DNA from: Mycolicibacterium arenosum
GTDB lineage: Bacteria; Actinomycetota; Actinomycetes; Mycobacteriales; Mycobacteriaceae
Assembly (NCBI RefSeq): GCF_024320865.1
Contig: NZ_JANDBD010000021.1
Coordinates: forward strand, 1-53,468
Reading direction: 5' to 3'
DNA length: 53,468 nucleotides
A model generated the notes under the pieces. That model saw only the letters and a list, made by a program, of their open reading frames with translations, did no database searches and had not been told where the DNA came from. Shown here one piece after another: positions 8,742 to 17,018 of the stretch (within the stretch, counting starts at the first letter, position 1; each line of letters opens with the position of its first letter). The position numbers and the translations under genes were made by a program.

Positions 8742-9173
8742 CTAACTCGCGGGGTGGAACTGGTGGAGAACGAGGCCTTCGCCCTGGGCGAGCGAAGCGA
8801 CGGGGGATACAACACTGAACGTCACGTAGCAGACCTCGACGGGCATACCGACCTCGACGGCATCCGGCGCGATGTCGATGAGGTTCGACACCAGACGCAC
8901 GCCCTCCTCGAGGTCCACCAGGGCGACGATGTAGGGGTACTCCATGAAGGGCATGGGCGGGTACTGCGGCATCACGTAGCTGTGCACGGTGCCGCGCCCG
9001 GATGCGGCAACGGTGTCCCACTGCAGCGACGTGCAGTGCGGGCACATGGGCCGCGGCGGCTGTCTGAGCTGCCCGCAGTCGACGCAGCGCTGGATGAGAA
9101 GCGTGTGGTTCCGCAAGCCGTTCCAGAAGAACTCGGTGTCGGGGCTGACCGTGGGTGGCAGTCGCATGACCAT
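8742..9173 (-). CDS. DUF35 zinc-ribbon/OB-fold protein
   Basis: A 143-residue protein with a rubredoxin-like zinc ribbon (C30, C33, C44, C47) followed by an OB-fold (GRGTVHSYVM, YPYIVALVDLEEGVRLVSNL). DUF35 proteins bind acyl-CoA and partner with thiolase-fold proteins; in the igr locus the DUF35 part of ChsH2 forms the aldolase with Ltp2. Here DUF35 is a separate gene, starting ATG 9173 in a TGATG overlap with the hot-dog gene, with GGAG just upstream. The 3' part carries one copy of a 20-base element repeated at the start of deoC. Confidence 0.85.
   Translation of the reverse strand: MVMRLPPTVSPDTEFFWNGLRNHTLLIQRCVDCGQLRQPPRPMCPHCTSLQWDTVAASGRGTVHSYVMPQYPPMPFMEYPYIVALVDLEEGVRLVSNLIDIAPDAVEVGMPVEVCYVTFSVVSPVASLAQGEGLVLHQFHPAS
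8786..8805 (+). repeat. 20-base dispersed element, copy 1
   Basis: GGGCGAGCGAAGCGACGGGG is identical to 44699-44718. Here it lies antisense within the 3' end of the DUF35 gene. A related string with two GAGCGAA cores lies at the start of the CoA-transferase gene (13682-13704). It is likely a short dispersed mycobacterial repeat. Confidence 0.6.
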
Positions 9174-9712
9174 CAGCGCTCCGCCCTGAACCGCAGTACG
9201 CGGAAGCGCTGCTTGCCGAGCACCTCGCCGTCCTGGTCGACGTACGTGGTCACCCAGGTGACGAAATGCCCTGTGCCGATGGCGGTCTTCTTCTCCGCAG
9301 ACACCTGCTCGATGACCGTCGTCGAGCTGATCTCGTCGCCGAGCCTGGGATAGCGGGCGATCTCGAACTCCGAGTTGGTGGCGATGGTGCCGGTGAACCC
9401 GGCCTCCTCGATGAACTTCATCGGGTTGTGCTTGATCTCGATGGGCACGCCGTCGCGTTCTGCGATTCCGGCGATCTTGGGCGGCGGGAACGTCCAGGTC
9501 TGCAGCATCACCGGGGAGGACACGATCGAGCCGAACCGCGACTTGGCGGCGAACTCGGGATCGAGGTAGGCGGGGTTCATGTCGTCGAGCGCGTAGCACC
9601 AGTGCCGGATCATCGGCTGGTTCACCGGATCCGGTGCCACCGAGGGCTTTCCGGTACCACCGGTCGGCTGACCGACCAGATCGTCGAGCCGCTGCTGAAA
9701 GTCGTCGGTCAT
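9173..9712 (-). CDS. FAS1-like hot-dog dehydratase half (ChsH2 N-domain-like)
   Basis: A 179-residue hot-dog protein of the FAS1-like dehydratase type found at the N-terminus of ChsH2. The active-site strand reads YALDDMNPAYLDPEF, with Asn-Pro-Ala-Tyr where the catalytic MaoC half has Pro-Val-His-His, so this is probably the non-catalytic, substrate-binding half. It likely dimerises with the MaoC protein at 7170-7616. Its ATG overlaps the preceding acyl-CoA dehydrogenase stop as ATGA and its TGA overlaps the DUF35 start. Compared with the fused ChsH2 of M. tuberculosis, the two domains are separate genes here. Confidence 0.8.
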   Translation of the reverse strand: MTDDFQQRLDDLVGQPTGGTGKPSVAPDPVNQPMIRHWCYALDDMNPAYLDPEFAAKSRFGSIVSSPVMLQTWTFPPPKIAGIAERDGVPIEIKHNPMKFIEEAGFTGTIATNSEFEIARYPRLGDEISSTTVIEQVSAEKKTAIGTGHFVTWVTTYVDQDGEVLGKQRFRVLRFRAER

Positions 9713-10896
9713 GCCGCCCCCGTCTGAGTCGGCTTCGGCTCTCTGGGCATCCCGAGACCCGCCATGGCGATGATGGTGCGTTGAATCTCGTTGGCGCCGC
9801 CGCCGAAGGTGTTGATCACGGCGGTGCGGATCGCCGACTCGAGCACTCCACGCAACGGTGCCTCCCGTCCGGTCCGAGAGCCTGCGCGGTCCAGGATCTC
9901 GAGCAACTGCCGGGCGACGGTCTGAGTGAGTTCGGTGCCGAACACCTTCGCCGCCGAGGCCTCGCCCATGCCGAGCACACCCTGCGTCATCGCGGCGTTT
10001 ACCCGCAGATTCATCAGCCGGTAGGCGGACACCTGGGCCTCGACCCTGGCCAGCGACTGCCGTACCCAGGGCTGGTCGATCACCCGACCGTCATCCCACT
10101 CCGTCTCCCTAGCCCACTTCAGGGTCTTCTCGAAGAGCGGCTCGACCGAACCGAGGGTGCCGAGTGCCGCGCGTTCGAAGTTGAGCTGCGTGGTGATCAG
10201 CTTCCAGCCCTCGTGCTCCTCGCCGACGAGCGCGCTGACCGGCACCCTGACGTCGTCGTAGAACGTGTAGGTGGTGGTGACGCCCGGCATGGTGTGCAGG
10301 GGCTTGCAGGAGAAGCCCGGACTCGACGTGGGCACGATCAGAAGCGACAAACCCTTGTGCCGCTTGGCGTTCGGATCGGTGCGGGCGGCCAGCCAGATGT
10401 AGTCGGCGTTCGCGGCGCCGCTGGTGAACATCTTCGCGCCGTTGATCACGTACTCGTCGCCGTCGCGCACCGCAGTGGTCCGCAACGCAGCGAGGTCGCT
10501 GCCCGCGTCGGGCTCGGAGTAGCCGATCGCGAACTCCACGGTGCCCGCCAGTATCGCGGGGAGGAACTGCTCCTTCTGCTCATCGGTGCCGAAGGCCATC
10601 AGAGTGGGGCCGACGGTGTTGAGCGTGACGATCGGAAGCGGGGCGCTCACCCGCTTGGCCTCTTCGAAGAAGATGTACTGCTCGATCGCCGAATAGCCCT
10701 GCCCACCGTACTGTTTCGGCCATCCGACCCCGAGCAGCCCGGCGTCGGCGAGCGCTCGGACGCACTCCTTGGCCTCGGCGCCGCCCTCCATCTTGCCCGC
10801 GACGGCTGTGGAGCGCTCCGGCGTCATCACCGCTTCGAGTTGCGCGCGGAGCTTGGCGCGCAATTCCTCTTGTTCGTCGGTGTACTCCAGGCGCAT
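9709..10896 (-). CDS. Acyl-CoA dehydrogenase, canonical FadE29-type subunit
   Basis: A 395-residue acyl-CoA dehydrogenase. The flavin region is intact (GYSEPDAGSDLAALRTTAVRDGD, then GAKMFTSGAANADY). The C-terminal FGGGANEIQR replaces the usual GGxGY segment. It complements the degenerate subunit at 7613-8731, so the two likely form one alpha2-beta2 enzyme that desaturates the acyl-CoA side chain at C2-C3. It begins two bases after the P450 stop and overlaps the hot-dog gene by ATGA. Confidence 0.9.
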   Translation of the reverse strand: MRLEYTDEQEELRAKLRAQLEAVMTPERSTAVAGKMEGGAEAKECVRALADAGLLGVGWPKQYGGQGYSAIEQYIFFEEAKRVSAPLPIVTLNTVGPTLMAFGTDEQKEQFLPAILAGTVEFAIGYSEPDAGSDLAALRTTAVRDGDEYVINGAKMFTSGAANADYIWLAARTDPNAKRHKGLSLLIVPTSSPGFSCKPLHTMPGVTTTYTFYDDVRVPVSALVGEEHEGWKLITTQLNFERAALGTLGSVEPLFEKTLKWARETEWDDGRVIDQPWVRQSLARVEAQVSAYRLMNLRVNAAMTQGVLGMGEASAAKVFGTELTQTVARQLLEILDRAGSRTGREAPLRGVLESAIRTAVINTFGGGANEIQRTIIAMAGLGMPREPKPTQTGAA

Positions 10897-10898
10897 GG

Positions 10899-12107
10899 TC
10901 AGTTCCCTCCCAGCCGCAGCGGCATGGTCTTGACGCCGGGAACCATCGTGGCGTAGATCCGCTCGATGTCCCCGGTTAGTTCGAATCCGGTGTAGCGCTT
11001 GAGTAGTTCGTCGAACATGATCGTCGCTTCGATCCGCGCTAGCTGTGCGCCGATGCAGGCGTGTTCACCGCATCCGAAGGCGATGTGCGGGTTGGGATTA
11101 CGGGTGATCCGGAAGTCTTCGGCGTCTGGTCCGAAAATCTCCTCGTCGCGATTGGCCGACCCGTAGAACATGACGACGACCTCGCCCTTTCGGATGAGTC
11201 GACCGCGGATTTCGACGTCCTCGGTGGCGGTCCGAGCCATGTGCGTGACGGGGCTGGTCCAGCGGAGCATCTCCTCGACCGCGCCGGGGATCAGCGTCGG
11301 GTCGGCGCGCAACTGGTCGCACTGTTCGGGGTGCGAGATCAGCGCAAGCGTGCCGAGTGCGATGAGGTTGCGCGTCGTCTCGTTGCCCGCGACGAGGAGC
11401 AGGAACGCGAACTGGAGCAGTTCGTCGTCGGTCAGCTTGGCACCGTCGACCTCGGCGCGCGCGAGGATCGACAACACATCGTCGAACTCGTCGGCGCGTC
11501 TGGCGGCGATGAGCTCCTGAAAGTACTGGAACAGTTCACCGATGGCGACCATCGCGTCCAGCTCGATCGACGGATCGGCATTGCCGACGCAGGCGTCCGA
11601 CCATCGCCGGAACCGCTCCCAGTCGGAAGGGGGTGCGCCGAGAATCTCGGCGATCAACCGCGTCGGCAGCGGGGCCGCGACGCCCTCGGCGAACTCCAGA
11701 GTGGCACCGGGCTCGATGTCGTTCAGGATGCCGTCGACAAGGTCGCGGATCTTGACGGCGAGAAGGCTCACCTGACGTTTGGTGAAGCCCGCGCTGATGA
11801 GCTTGCGCAGCTGCCGGTGCCGCGGCGGATCGGTGAAGATGAGGTTCCCCGGCACCGCGGGCGACGGCAGGTTCGGGTCGGGCAGCGTGATGCCGGCCGC
11901 CGACGAGAACCTCGCCGGATTGCTCGACACCCAGCGGATGTCCTCGTATTTCAGCAGCGCCCAGAACTTCGTCACGTCGTTCCAGCACACCGGGTCCGTC
12001 GCGCGGAGTTCCCGGTAGGTGGGGTAGGGGTCGCCGACGAAGAACTCGGGTGAGTGCAGTTGGTCCTTCAGATGCACGTACGCACTCCAGTACTCCGAGT
12101 CGGACAC
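10899..12107 (-). CDS. Cytochrome P450 related to CYP125/CYP142
   Basis: A 402-residue soluble P450. The oxygen-binding I-helix is AGNETTR (240-246), the ExxR pair is E279/R282, and the haem loop FGCGEHACIG places the haem cysteine at C351. The stretch VDGAKLTDDELLQFAFLLLVAGNETTR and LIPGAVEEMLRWTSPVTHMAR resembles CYP142 and CYP125, which oxidise the terminal methyl of the cholesterol side chain. It leads the operon. GTG 12107 has no clear ribosome site; GTG 12074, preceded by GGAG, is an alternative start. Substrate not established. Confidence 0.85.
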   Translation of the reverse strand: MSDSEYWSAYVHLKDQLHSPEFFVGDPYPTYRELRATDPVCWNDVTKFWALLKYEDIRWVSSNPARFSSAAGITLPDPNLPSPAVPGNLIFTDPPRHRQLRKLISAGFTKRQVSLLAVKIRDLVDGILNDIEPGATLEFAEGVAAPLPTRLIAEILGAPPSDWERFRRWSDACVGNADPSIELDAMVAIGELFQYFQELIAARRADEFDDVLSILARAEVDGAKLTDDELLQFAFLLLVAGNETTRNLIALGTLALISHPEQCDQLRADPTLIPGAVEEMLRWTSPVTHMARTATEDVEIRGRLIRKGEVVVMFYGSANRDEEIFGPDAEDFRITRNPNPHIAFGCGEHACIGAQLARIEATIMFDELLKRYTGFELTGDIERIYATMVPGVKTMPLRLGGN

Positions 12108-12127
12108 TTGGTACCGATATGTTTGAT

Positions 12128-12140
12128 AGACGTTGTCTAC
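12128..12140. promoter_or_regulatory. Dyad in the divergent P450/aldehyde dehydrogenase promoter
   Basis: TAGAC-GTT-GTCTA is a perfect 5-3-5 inverted repeat about 20 bases upstream of the P450 start, in the 120-base gap between the two divergent operons. It is a candidate operator for the TetR protein encoded at 5400-6002. This is inference from position and symmetry only. Confidence 0.4.
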
Positions 12141-12227
12141 GCCCCACGCTGAATGCTGTCAAGGTCTGGTATTCGCCACAACATCGGAGTACAGATCAAG
12201 AGCAGTTGTCCGACAGTGGGGAGCCTG

Positions 12228-13685
12228 ATGTCCGACCAGTGCGCGCTTGTTCGCGACTACGACCTGTACATCGACGGCCGCTGGGTGGCACCGGACGCCG
12301 GCCGCTACGTCGATGCGTCACCGGTCACCGGGAGGGTCATCGCGTCGGCGCCCGACGCGGGTACCGGTCAGGTGGATCAGGCGATCGCCGCGGCCCGGCG
12401 AGCATTCGACGCGGGGGAGTGGGCGGCGCAGCCGCAGGAACGGGCGCGCTGCCTGCGTCAGCTGTCCGACGCACTGATGACGCTGGGTGACGAGTTCTTC
12501 GCGCTATCGCAGACCGAGTGGGGGTGCATCGCCAACGAGCGGCTCTTCCAGATCGACGGACCGCCGTTCATGGTGATGCGCGCGGCGGACCTGGCCGACG
12601 AACCCGTCGAGCAACCGATGGACGCGTTCGGAGCCGTCGGCACCACCCTGCTGCGTCACGAACCCCTCGGCGTGGTTTCCGTGCTGACACCGTGGAACTT
12701 CCCGCACACCATCAACCTGATGAAGCTCGGCGCCGCCCTCGCTGCGGGGAACACGGTGGTGCTGAAGCCCAGCCCGCTGACCCCGCTGGCCGGCCTCGCG
12801 CTCGCCGCCCTCATCGACCGGCACACCGACATCCCGGCGGGCGTCGTCAACGTGGTGACGCCGAGCGGCCTCGAGGGCAGCCAACTGCTGACCAGTGACC
12901 CGCGCGTGGACATGGTCAGCTTCACCGGCAGCTCGGCGGTCGGCAGCCGGGTGATGGCCGCCGCGAGCGCCACGATGAAGCGGCTGCTGCTCGAATGCGG
13001 CGGCAAGTCCGCCAGCATCCTCGTCGACGACGTCGAGGTCACCGACGAACTGCTGCAACGGATTCTGTTCGAGTGCTGCACGCTGCACGCCGGCCAGGCC
13101 TGCATCCTGAACAGCAGACTGCTGCTGCCGGACGCGATCCACGACGACGTCGTCGCGCGGTTGGTCGAGTTGGCCCGCGCGGTCGTGGTCGGCGACCCGG
13201 CCGACCCGGCGACGGAGATGGGGCCGCTGATCACCGAGGCGCATCTCGCAACGGTGAGCGGCCACGTCGAGCGTGCGGTTGCCGCCGGCGCCACGATCGC
13301 GGCCGGGGGACGACGGCCCGAGCACCTCGACGCCGGGCACTACTTCGAGCCGACGGTGCTGGTGGACGTCACGCCGGACTCGGCGATCGCCCAGGAGGAG
13401 GTGTTCGGCCCCGTCCTGTCGGTGCTGCGCTACTCCACCGACGACGAGGCGGTGGCGATTGCGAACAACTCGCCGTACGGACTGTCCGGTGGGGTGTGGG
13501 GCACCGATGTCGACCGCGCACTCGCCGTGGCACGCCGAATGCGCACCGGGCAGGTGACGATCAACGGCTGTGGGCCCGGGGACGCGCCGTTCGGCGGTTT
13601 CAAGCTGAGCGGTTACGGCCGTGAGGGTGGGGTGATCGGACTGCACCACTACATGGAGCCGAAGGCGATCGGCCTGCCCACGTGA
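12228..13685 (+). CDS. NAD(P)-dependent aldehyde dehydrogenase
   Basis: A 485-residue aldehyde dehydrogenase. PWNF (155-158), the nucleotide turn GSSAVG (234-239), general base E256 in LECGGK, and catalytic C292 in HAGQACILNSR are all present. The frame is open further upstream, but ATG 12228 has a strong GGGGAG ribosome site and gives the normal length. It is divergent from the P450 operon and could oxidise the aldehyde made by the P450 and alcohol dehydrogenase to the acid. Its TGA overlaps the next start as GTGA. Confidence 0.9.
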   Translation: MSDQCALVRDYDLYIDGRWVAPDAGRYVDASPVTGRVIASAPDAGTGQVDQAIAAARRAFDAGEWAAQPQERARCLRQLSDALMTLGDEFFALSQTEWGCIANERLFQIDGPPFMVMRAADLADEPVEQPMDAFGAVGTTLLRHEPLGVVSVLTPWNFPHTINLMKLGAALAAGNTVVLKPSPLTPLAGLALAALIDRHTDIPAGVVNVVTPSGLEGSQLLTSDPRVDMVSFTGSSAVGSRVMAAASATMKRLLLECGGKSASILVDDVEVTDELLQRILFECCTLHAGQACILNSRLLLPDAIHDDVVARLVELARAVVVGDPADPATEMGPLITEAHLATVSGHVERAVAAGATIAAGGRRPEHLDAGHYFEPTVLVDVTPDSAIAQEEVFGPVLSVLRYSTDDEAVAIANNSPYGLSGGVWGTDVDRALAVARRMRTGQVTINGCGPGDAPFGGFKLSGYGREGGVIGLHHYMEPKAIGLPT

Positions 13686-15982
13686 GCGAAGCTTGCGAGC
13701 GAACCATCGAAGTAGGTACGGGAGCCCTCGACGGGGCGCGCGTCGTCGAGCTGGCCGACGGCATCTCGGGACCGTACGCCGGCAAGCTGCTCGTCGATCT
13801 CGGCGCCACGGTGACGAAGGTCGAATCGCCGCAGGGTGATTCGCTCAGGGGGTGGGGTCCGTTCCCCGGTGCCGTCGCCGATCCCGAGCGCAGCGGCCTG
13901 TTCGAGTACCTCAACGCCGGCAAGCGTGGCGCCGCGTTGGACGACGCGCCGGAGCTGATCGCCGGTGCCGACGTCCTGATCGCCGACGGTGGCACGGAGC
14001 GGTGGCGCGACGTGAACCCGAACGTCGTCGCCGTGCACATCTCGGACTACGGCCGAACCGGGCCGCTGCGCGATCGGCCTGCGACACCGCTGACCGTGCA
14101 GGCGCTATCGGGCTGGGTCAACGTGCGGGAGCCGGGCAGGCCGCCGGTTCAGGCGGGAGCCCGCATCGCCGAGTACGTCGCGGGAGCCTATGCGGCGATG
14201 GGTGCGCTAACGGCATTGCGTTGCCGCACAGGAGGAGTGGATGTCGACGTCTCGCTGTTCGAGACGTTGGTCGCGACGCTGCCCTATCCCATGGTCGGCT
14301 ACGAGAAGCTGCGCCGCCTCGGCATCACGCCGAAACCCGGTGGCGGTCTGATGCTGGGCATCGTGCGGGCCGCCGACGGGTGGCTCGGGATCAACTGCCT
14401 GACGGGTCAGCACTGGCTCGACGTGTGTGCCATGGTCGGCCTGCCCGAATACGGAGAGCTCCAGTTCGAGGTGATGGCGGGCGGGCCCGAGCGCACCGAG
14501 TTCTTCGAGAAGGCGGGGCGTTGGCTCGCCGATCAGTCCGTGGCCGACCTCGTCGAACTCTGCCAGGCGATGCGCATTCCGGCGGCGCCGGTCACCGACG
14601 GCGTGACGGTGCGGCGGTGTCCGCAGTACGCCGCCCGCGGATTCTTCGTCGAGGCGGGCGGTGAGGAGTGGACGTTCACCCGGCCCGGTGCGCCGTTCCG
14701 GCTGACTCGGACGCCGGTGCCACCGCCCCGCCCCGCGCCGCGGCTCGGGGCGCGGTGTCCCCCCGAGAGCCGTGCTGCGGCAGCGCAATCGAACGCGGTT
14801 GATCCGAGTGCGCCGTTCGCCGATCTGACCGTACTCGACCTCAGCACCTTCTGGGCCGGAGCGTACCTGACGTGCTACCTCGGGGCCTTCGGTGCCGACG
14901 TCGTCAAGGTGGAGTCCATCCAGCGCCCGGACGGCCACCGTTACTCCGGCGCCTTCCCCTTCGAGGGCGACGACTGGTACGAGCGCAGCGTCATCTGGCA
15001 GGGCACCAACTTCAACAAGCGCGATATCACCCTGAACCTGACCACCGAGGAGGGCCGCGAGATCGCGCGCACGCTGGTCGCGAAAGCCGATGTCGTGGTG
15101 GAGAACTTCTCCCCGCGAGTGGTCGAGCACTTCGGGCTGGACTACGCCTCCGTCGCCGCGATCAAGCCCGACGTCATCATGGTGCGGATGCCGGGCTTCG
15201 GGCTCGACGGGCCGTGGCGGGACTACGTCGGCTGGGCTCTCAACATCGAACAGCTGGCCGGAATGGCCGCGGTCACCGGGTATCCGGACGGGCCGCCGAC
15301 GAACCTCCAGGGTCCAGCCGATCCCATCATCGGGGTGCACGCCACGGTCGCACTGCTTGCCGCACTGGAGCATCGGCGGCGGACCGGCGAGGGGCAGTTG
15401 ATCGAGGTGGCGCAGATCGAGACCGGTGCAGCGGTGACGGCCGAGCCGGTGATCGCGGCGTCGATGACGGGCACGGCGCCCGAGCGGGAGGGCAACCGTC
15501 GCCGCGACATGCGGCAGGGGGTCTACCCGACCGCCGACGACTCCTGGGTAGCGCTGTCAGCGCGCGACGACGTGGACGCCGCGGCGCTGGCGGACGTGGT
15601 GCCGGGTCTGCCCGCTGCCTGGCACCGCGAGTTCGACCTCGCCGTGACCGAGTGGACCGCCCTGCGCACGGCAGCCGAGGTGGTGGACGAGTTGCAGCGC
15701 CGCGGAGTGCCCGCCGAACAGGTCATGACGGCCGACCGGATGTACGGTGTCGCCCAGCTCGCAGAGCGCGGGTTCTATCAGGACATGGATCATCCGGTGC
15801 TCGGCCGAATGCGCTTTCCCGGCTGGCCCTTTCGCATCGCTCCGGGCCCGGCGCAGCACCACCGGATGCCGGCGCCGACCCTCGGTCAGCACAACGACGA
15901 GGTGCTGCGCGAACTCGGGTTGACCACCGCGCGCATCGCTGACCTCCGCGAGCGGGGTGTCATCGGTGAGCGTCTGCCCTAG
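13682..15982 (+). CDS. Double-length CaiB/BaiF (class III) CoA-transferase
   Basis: A 766-residue protein made of two class III CoA-transferase units, about 14-345 and 380-755, joined by a proline-rich linker. In the second unit D547 (in ADPIIGVHA) fits the catalytic aspartate that forms the acyl-anhydride. The same site in the first unit is E164 (AEYVAGAYA), so the halves may not be equivalent. Fused pairs mimic the usual interlocked dimer. The GTG start overlaps the aldehyde dehydrogenase stop. It probably loads CoA on the acid made upstream. The first residues, MSEACERTIE, are encoded by a variant of a dispersed repeat. Confidence 0.88.
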   Translation: MSEACERTIEVGTGALDGARVVELADGISGPYAGKLLVDLGATVTKVESPQGDSLRGWGPFPGAVADPERSGLFEYLNAGKRGAALDDAPELIAGADVLIADGGTERWRDVNPNVVAVHISDYGRTGPLRDRPATPLTVQALSGWVNVREPGRPPVQAGARIAEYVAGAYAAMGALTALRCRTGGVDVDVSLFETLVATLPYPMVGYEKLRRLGITPKPGGGLMLGIVRAADGWLGINCLTGQHWLDVCAMVGLPEYGELQFEVMAGGPERTEFFEKAGRWLADQSVADLVELCQAMRIPAAPVTDGVTVRRCPQYAARGFFVEAGGEEWTFTRPGAPFRLTRTPVPPPRPAPRLGARCPPESRAAAAQSNAVDPSAPFADLTVLDLSTFWAGAYLTCYLGAFGADVVKVESIQRPDGHRYSGAFPFEGDDWYERSVIWQGTNFNKRDITLNLTTEEGREIARTLVAKADVVVENFSPRVVEHFGLDYASVAAIKPDVIMVRMPGFGLDGPWRDYVGWALNIEQLAGMAAVTGYPDGPPTNLQGPADPIIGVHATVALLAALEHRRRTGEGQLIEVAQIETGAAVTAEPVIAASMTGTAPEREGNRRRDMRQGVYPTADDSWVALSARDDVDAAALADVVPGLPAAWHREFDLAVTEWTALRTAAEVVDELQRRGVPAEQVMTADRMYGVAQLAERGFYQDMDHPVLGRMRFPGWPFRIAPGPAQHHRMPAPTLGQHNDEVLRELGLTTARIADLRERGVIGERLP

Positions 15983-16049
15983 GCGGTGGCTGCGCTCTTG
16001 ACTCCGCTCGACGGCGGCCCCTACGGTCGGTCGACAGGACGGGGAGCCG

Positions 16050-17006
16050 ATGTTCACGCTGCGCTTCGACATGCGCTCACAATCGCCCGGCATTGCGACG
16101 AGCGATCTCTACGCTGCCGCGAGCGAGATGTCGGAGTGGGCCGAGACCCGTGGGTGCATCGCCGCGGTGCTCTGCGAACACCACTGCGCGGACGACGGGT
16201 ACCTGCCGTCGCCGCTGCTGCTGGCATCGGCGATCGCTGCGCGCACGCGGACGTTGATGCTGAATCTGACGATCATCCTGCCGTTCTACGACCCCGCCCG
16301 GTTGGCGGAGGACATAGCCGTGCTGGACCACATCAGCCGTGGTCGGGCGACGTACATCTTCGGAATCGGTTATCGCCGAGAGGAGTACGACCACTTCGGG
16401 TTGTCGCTGTCGGCCCGCGGCAAGCTGGCCGACGAGAAGCTGGGCATCCTGCGTCGGCTACTCCGCGGTGAAACCGTCGAACACGACGGTCGGCGGATGG
16501 TGGTGACACCCCAGCCGCGCACTCCCGACGGTCCCATGATGGCGTGGGGTGGCGCGAGCCTGGCGGCAGCGAGGCGCGCGGGCCGCAATGGGCTCGGCCT
16601 GCTGGCCAACGGCGTCGTGCCGGGAATGCGGGAAGCGTATGAGACCGCGTGCCGTGAGTACGGCCATGAACCGGGGTTCGTGATGCTGCCTGACCGGGAG
16701 ACCGTCACCAATTGCTTCGTCGCCGACGACGTCGACGCGGCCTGGGACGAGATCGGCGAGTTTCTGCTCCACGACGCGCTGTCCTACTCCGAGTGGAATC
16801 CCGACAACGAGGTGTCGGCGAACATCACCACCGCCAAGACGGTCGACGAGCTGCGCGCCACGTCGCGCACGCACGTGATCCTCTCGACCGACGAGGCGGC
16901 TCGCCGGTCGGCCGACGGTGAGGTCTTCAACCTGTCGCCGCTGTGTGGCGGCATCCCGCCGGACATCGCCTGGCCGTATCTGGAACGGGCCGCGGCACTC
17001 GGCTGA
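16050..17006 (+). CDS. Luciferase-like (LLM) flavin-dependent oxidoreductase
   Basis: A 318-residue TIM-barrel oxidoreductase of the bacterial-luciferase family. Typical segments are the early WAETRGCIAAVLCEHH, then LASAIAARTRTLMLN, ARLAEDIAVLDHISRGRATYIFGIGYRREEY, and TPQPRTPDGPMMAWGG. It would use F420 or FMN; which one cannot be read directly. ATG 16050 has a clear GGGGAG site. It lies 67 bases after the CoA-transferase and 12 before a second family member, so likely in the same operon. A Baeyer-Villiger-like or dehydrogenase step is possible. Confidence 0.8.
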   Translation: MFTLRFDMRSQSPGIATSDLYAAASEMSEWAETRGCIAAVLCEHHCADDGYLPSPLLLASAIAARTRTLMLNLTIILPFYDPARLAEDIAVLDHISRGRATYIFGIGYRREEYDHFGLSLSARGKLADEKLGILRRLLRGETVEHDGRRMVVTPQPRTPDGPMMAWGGASLAAARRAGRNGLGLLANGVVPGMREAYETACREYGHEPGFVMLPDRETVTNCFVADDVDAAWDEIGEFLLHDALSYSEWNPDNEVSANITTAKTVDELRATSRTHVILSTDEAARRSADGEVFNLSPLCGGIPPDIAWPYLERAAALG

Positions 17007-17018
17007 CACAATCGCATC

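Noticed and set aside
13682..15982. Reading the double CoA-transferase as two genes joined by a frameshift or assembly error
   Set aside because: The linker is in frame, proline-rich and free of start-site signals, and fused class III transferases are known in actinobacteria.
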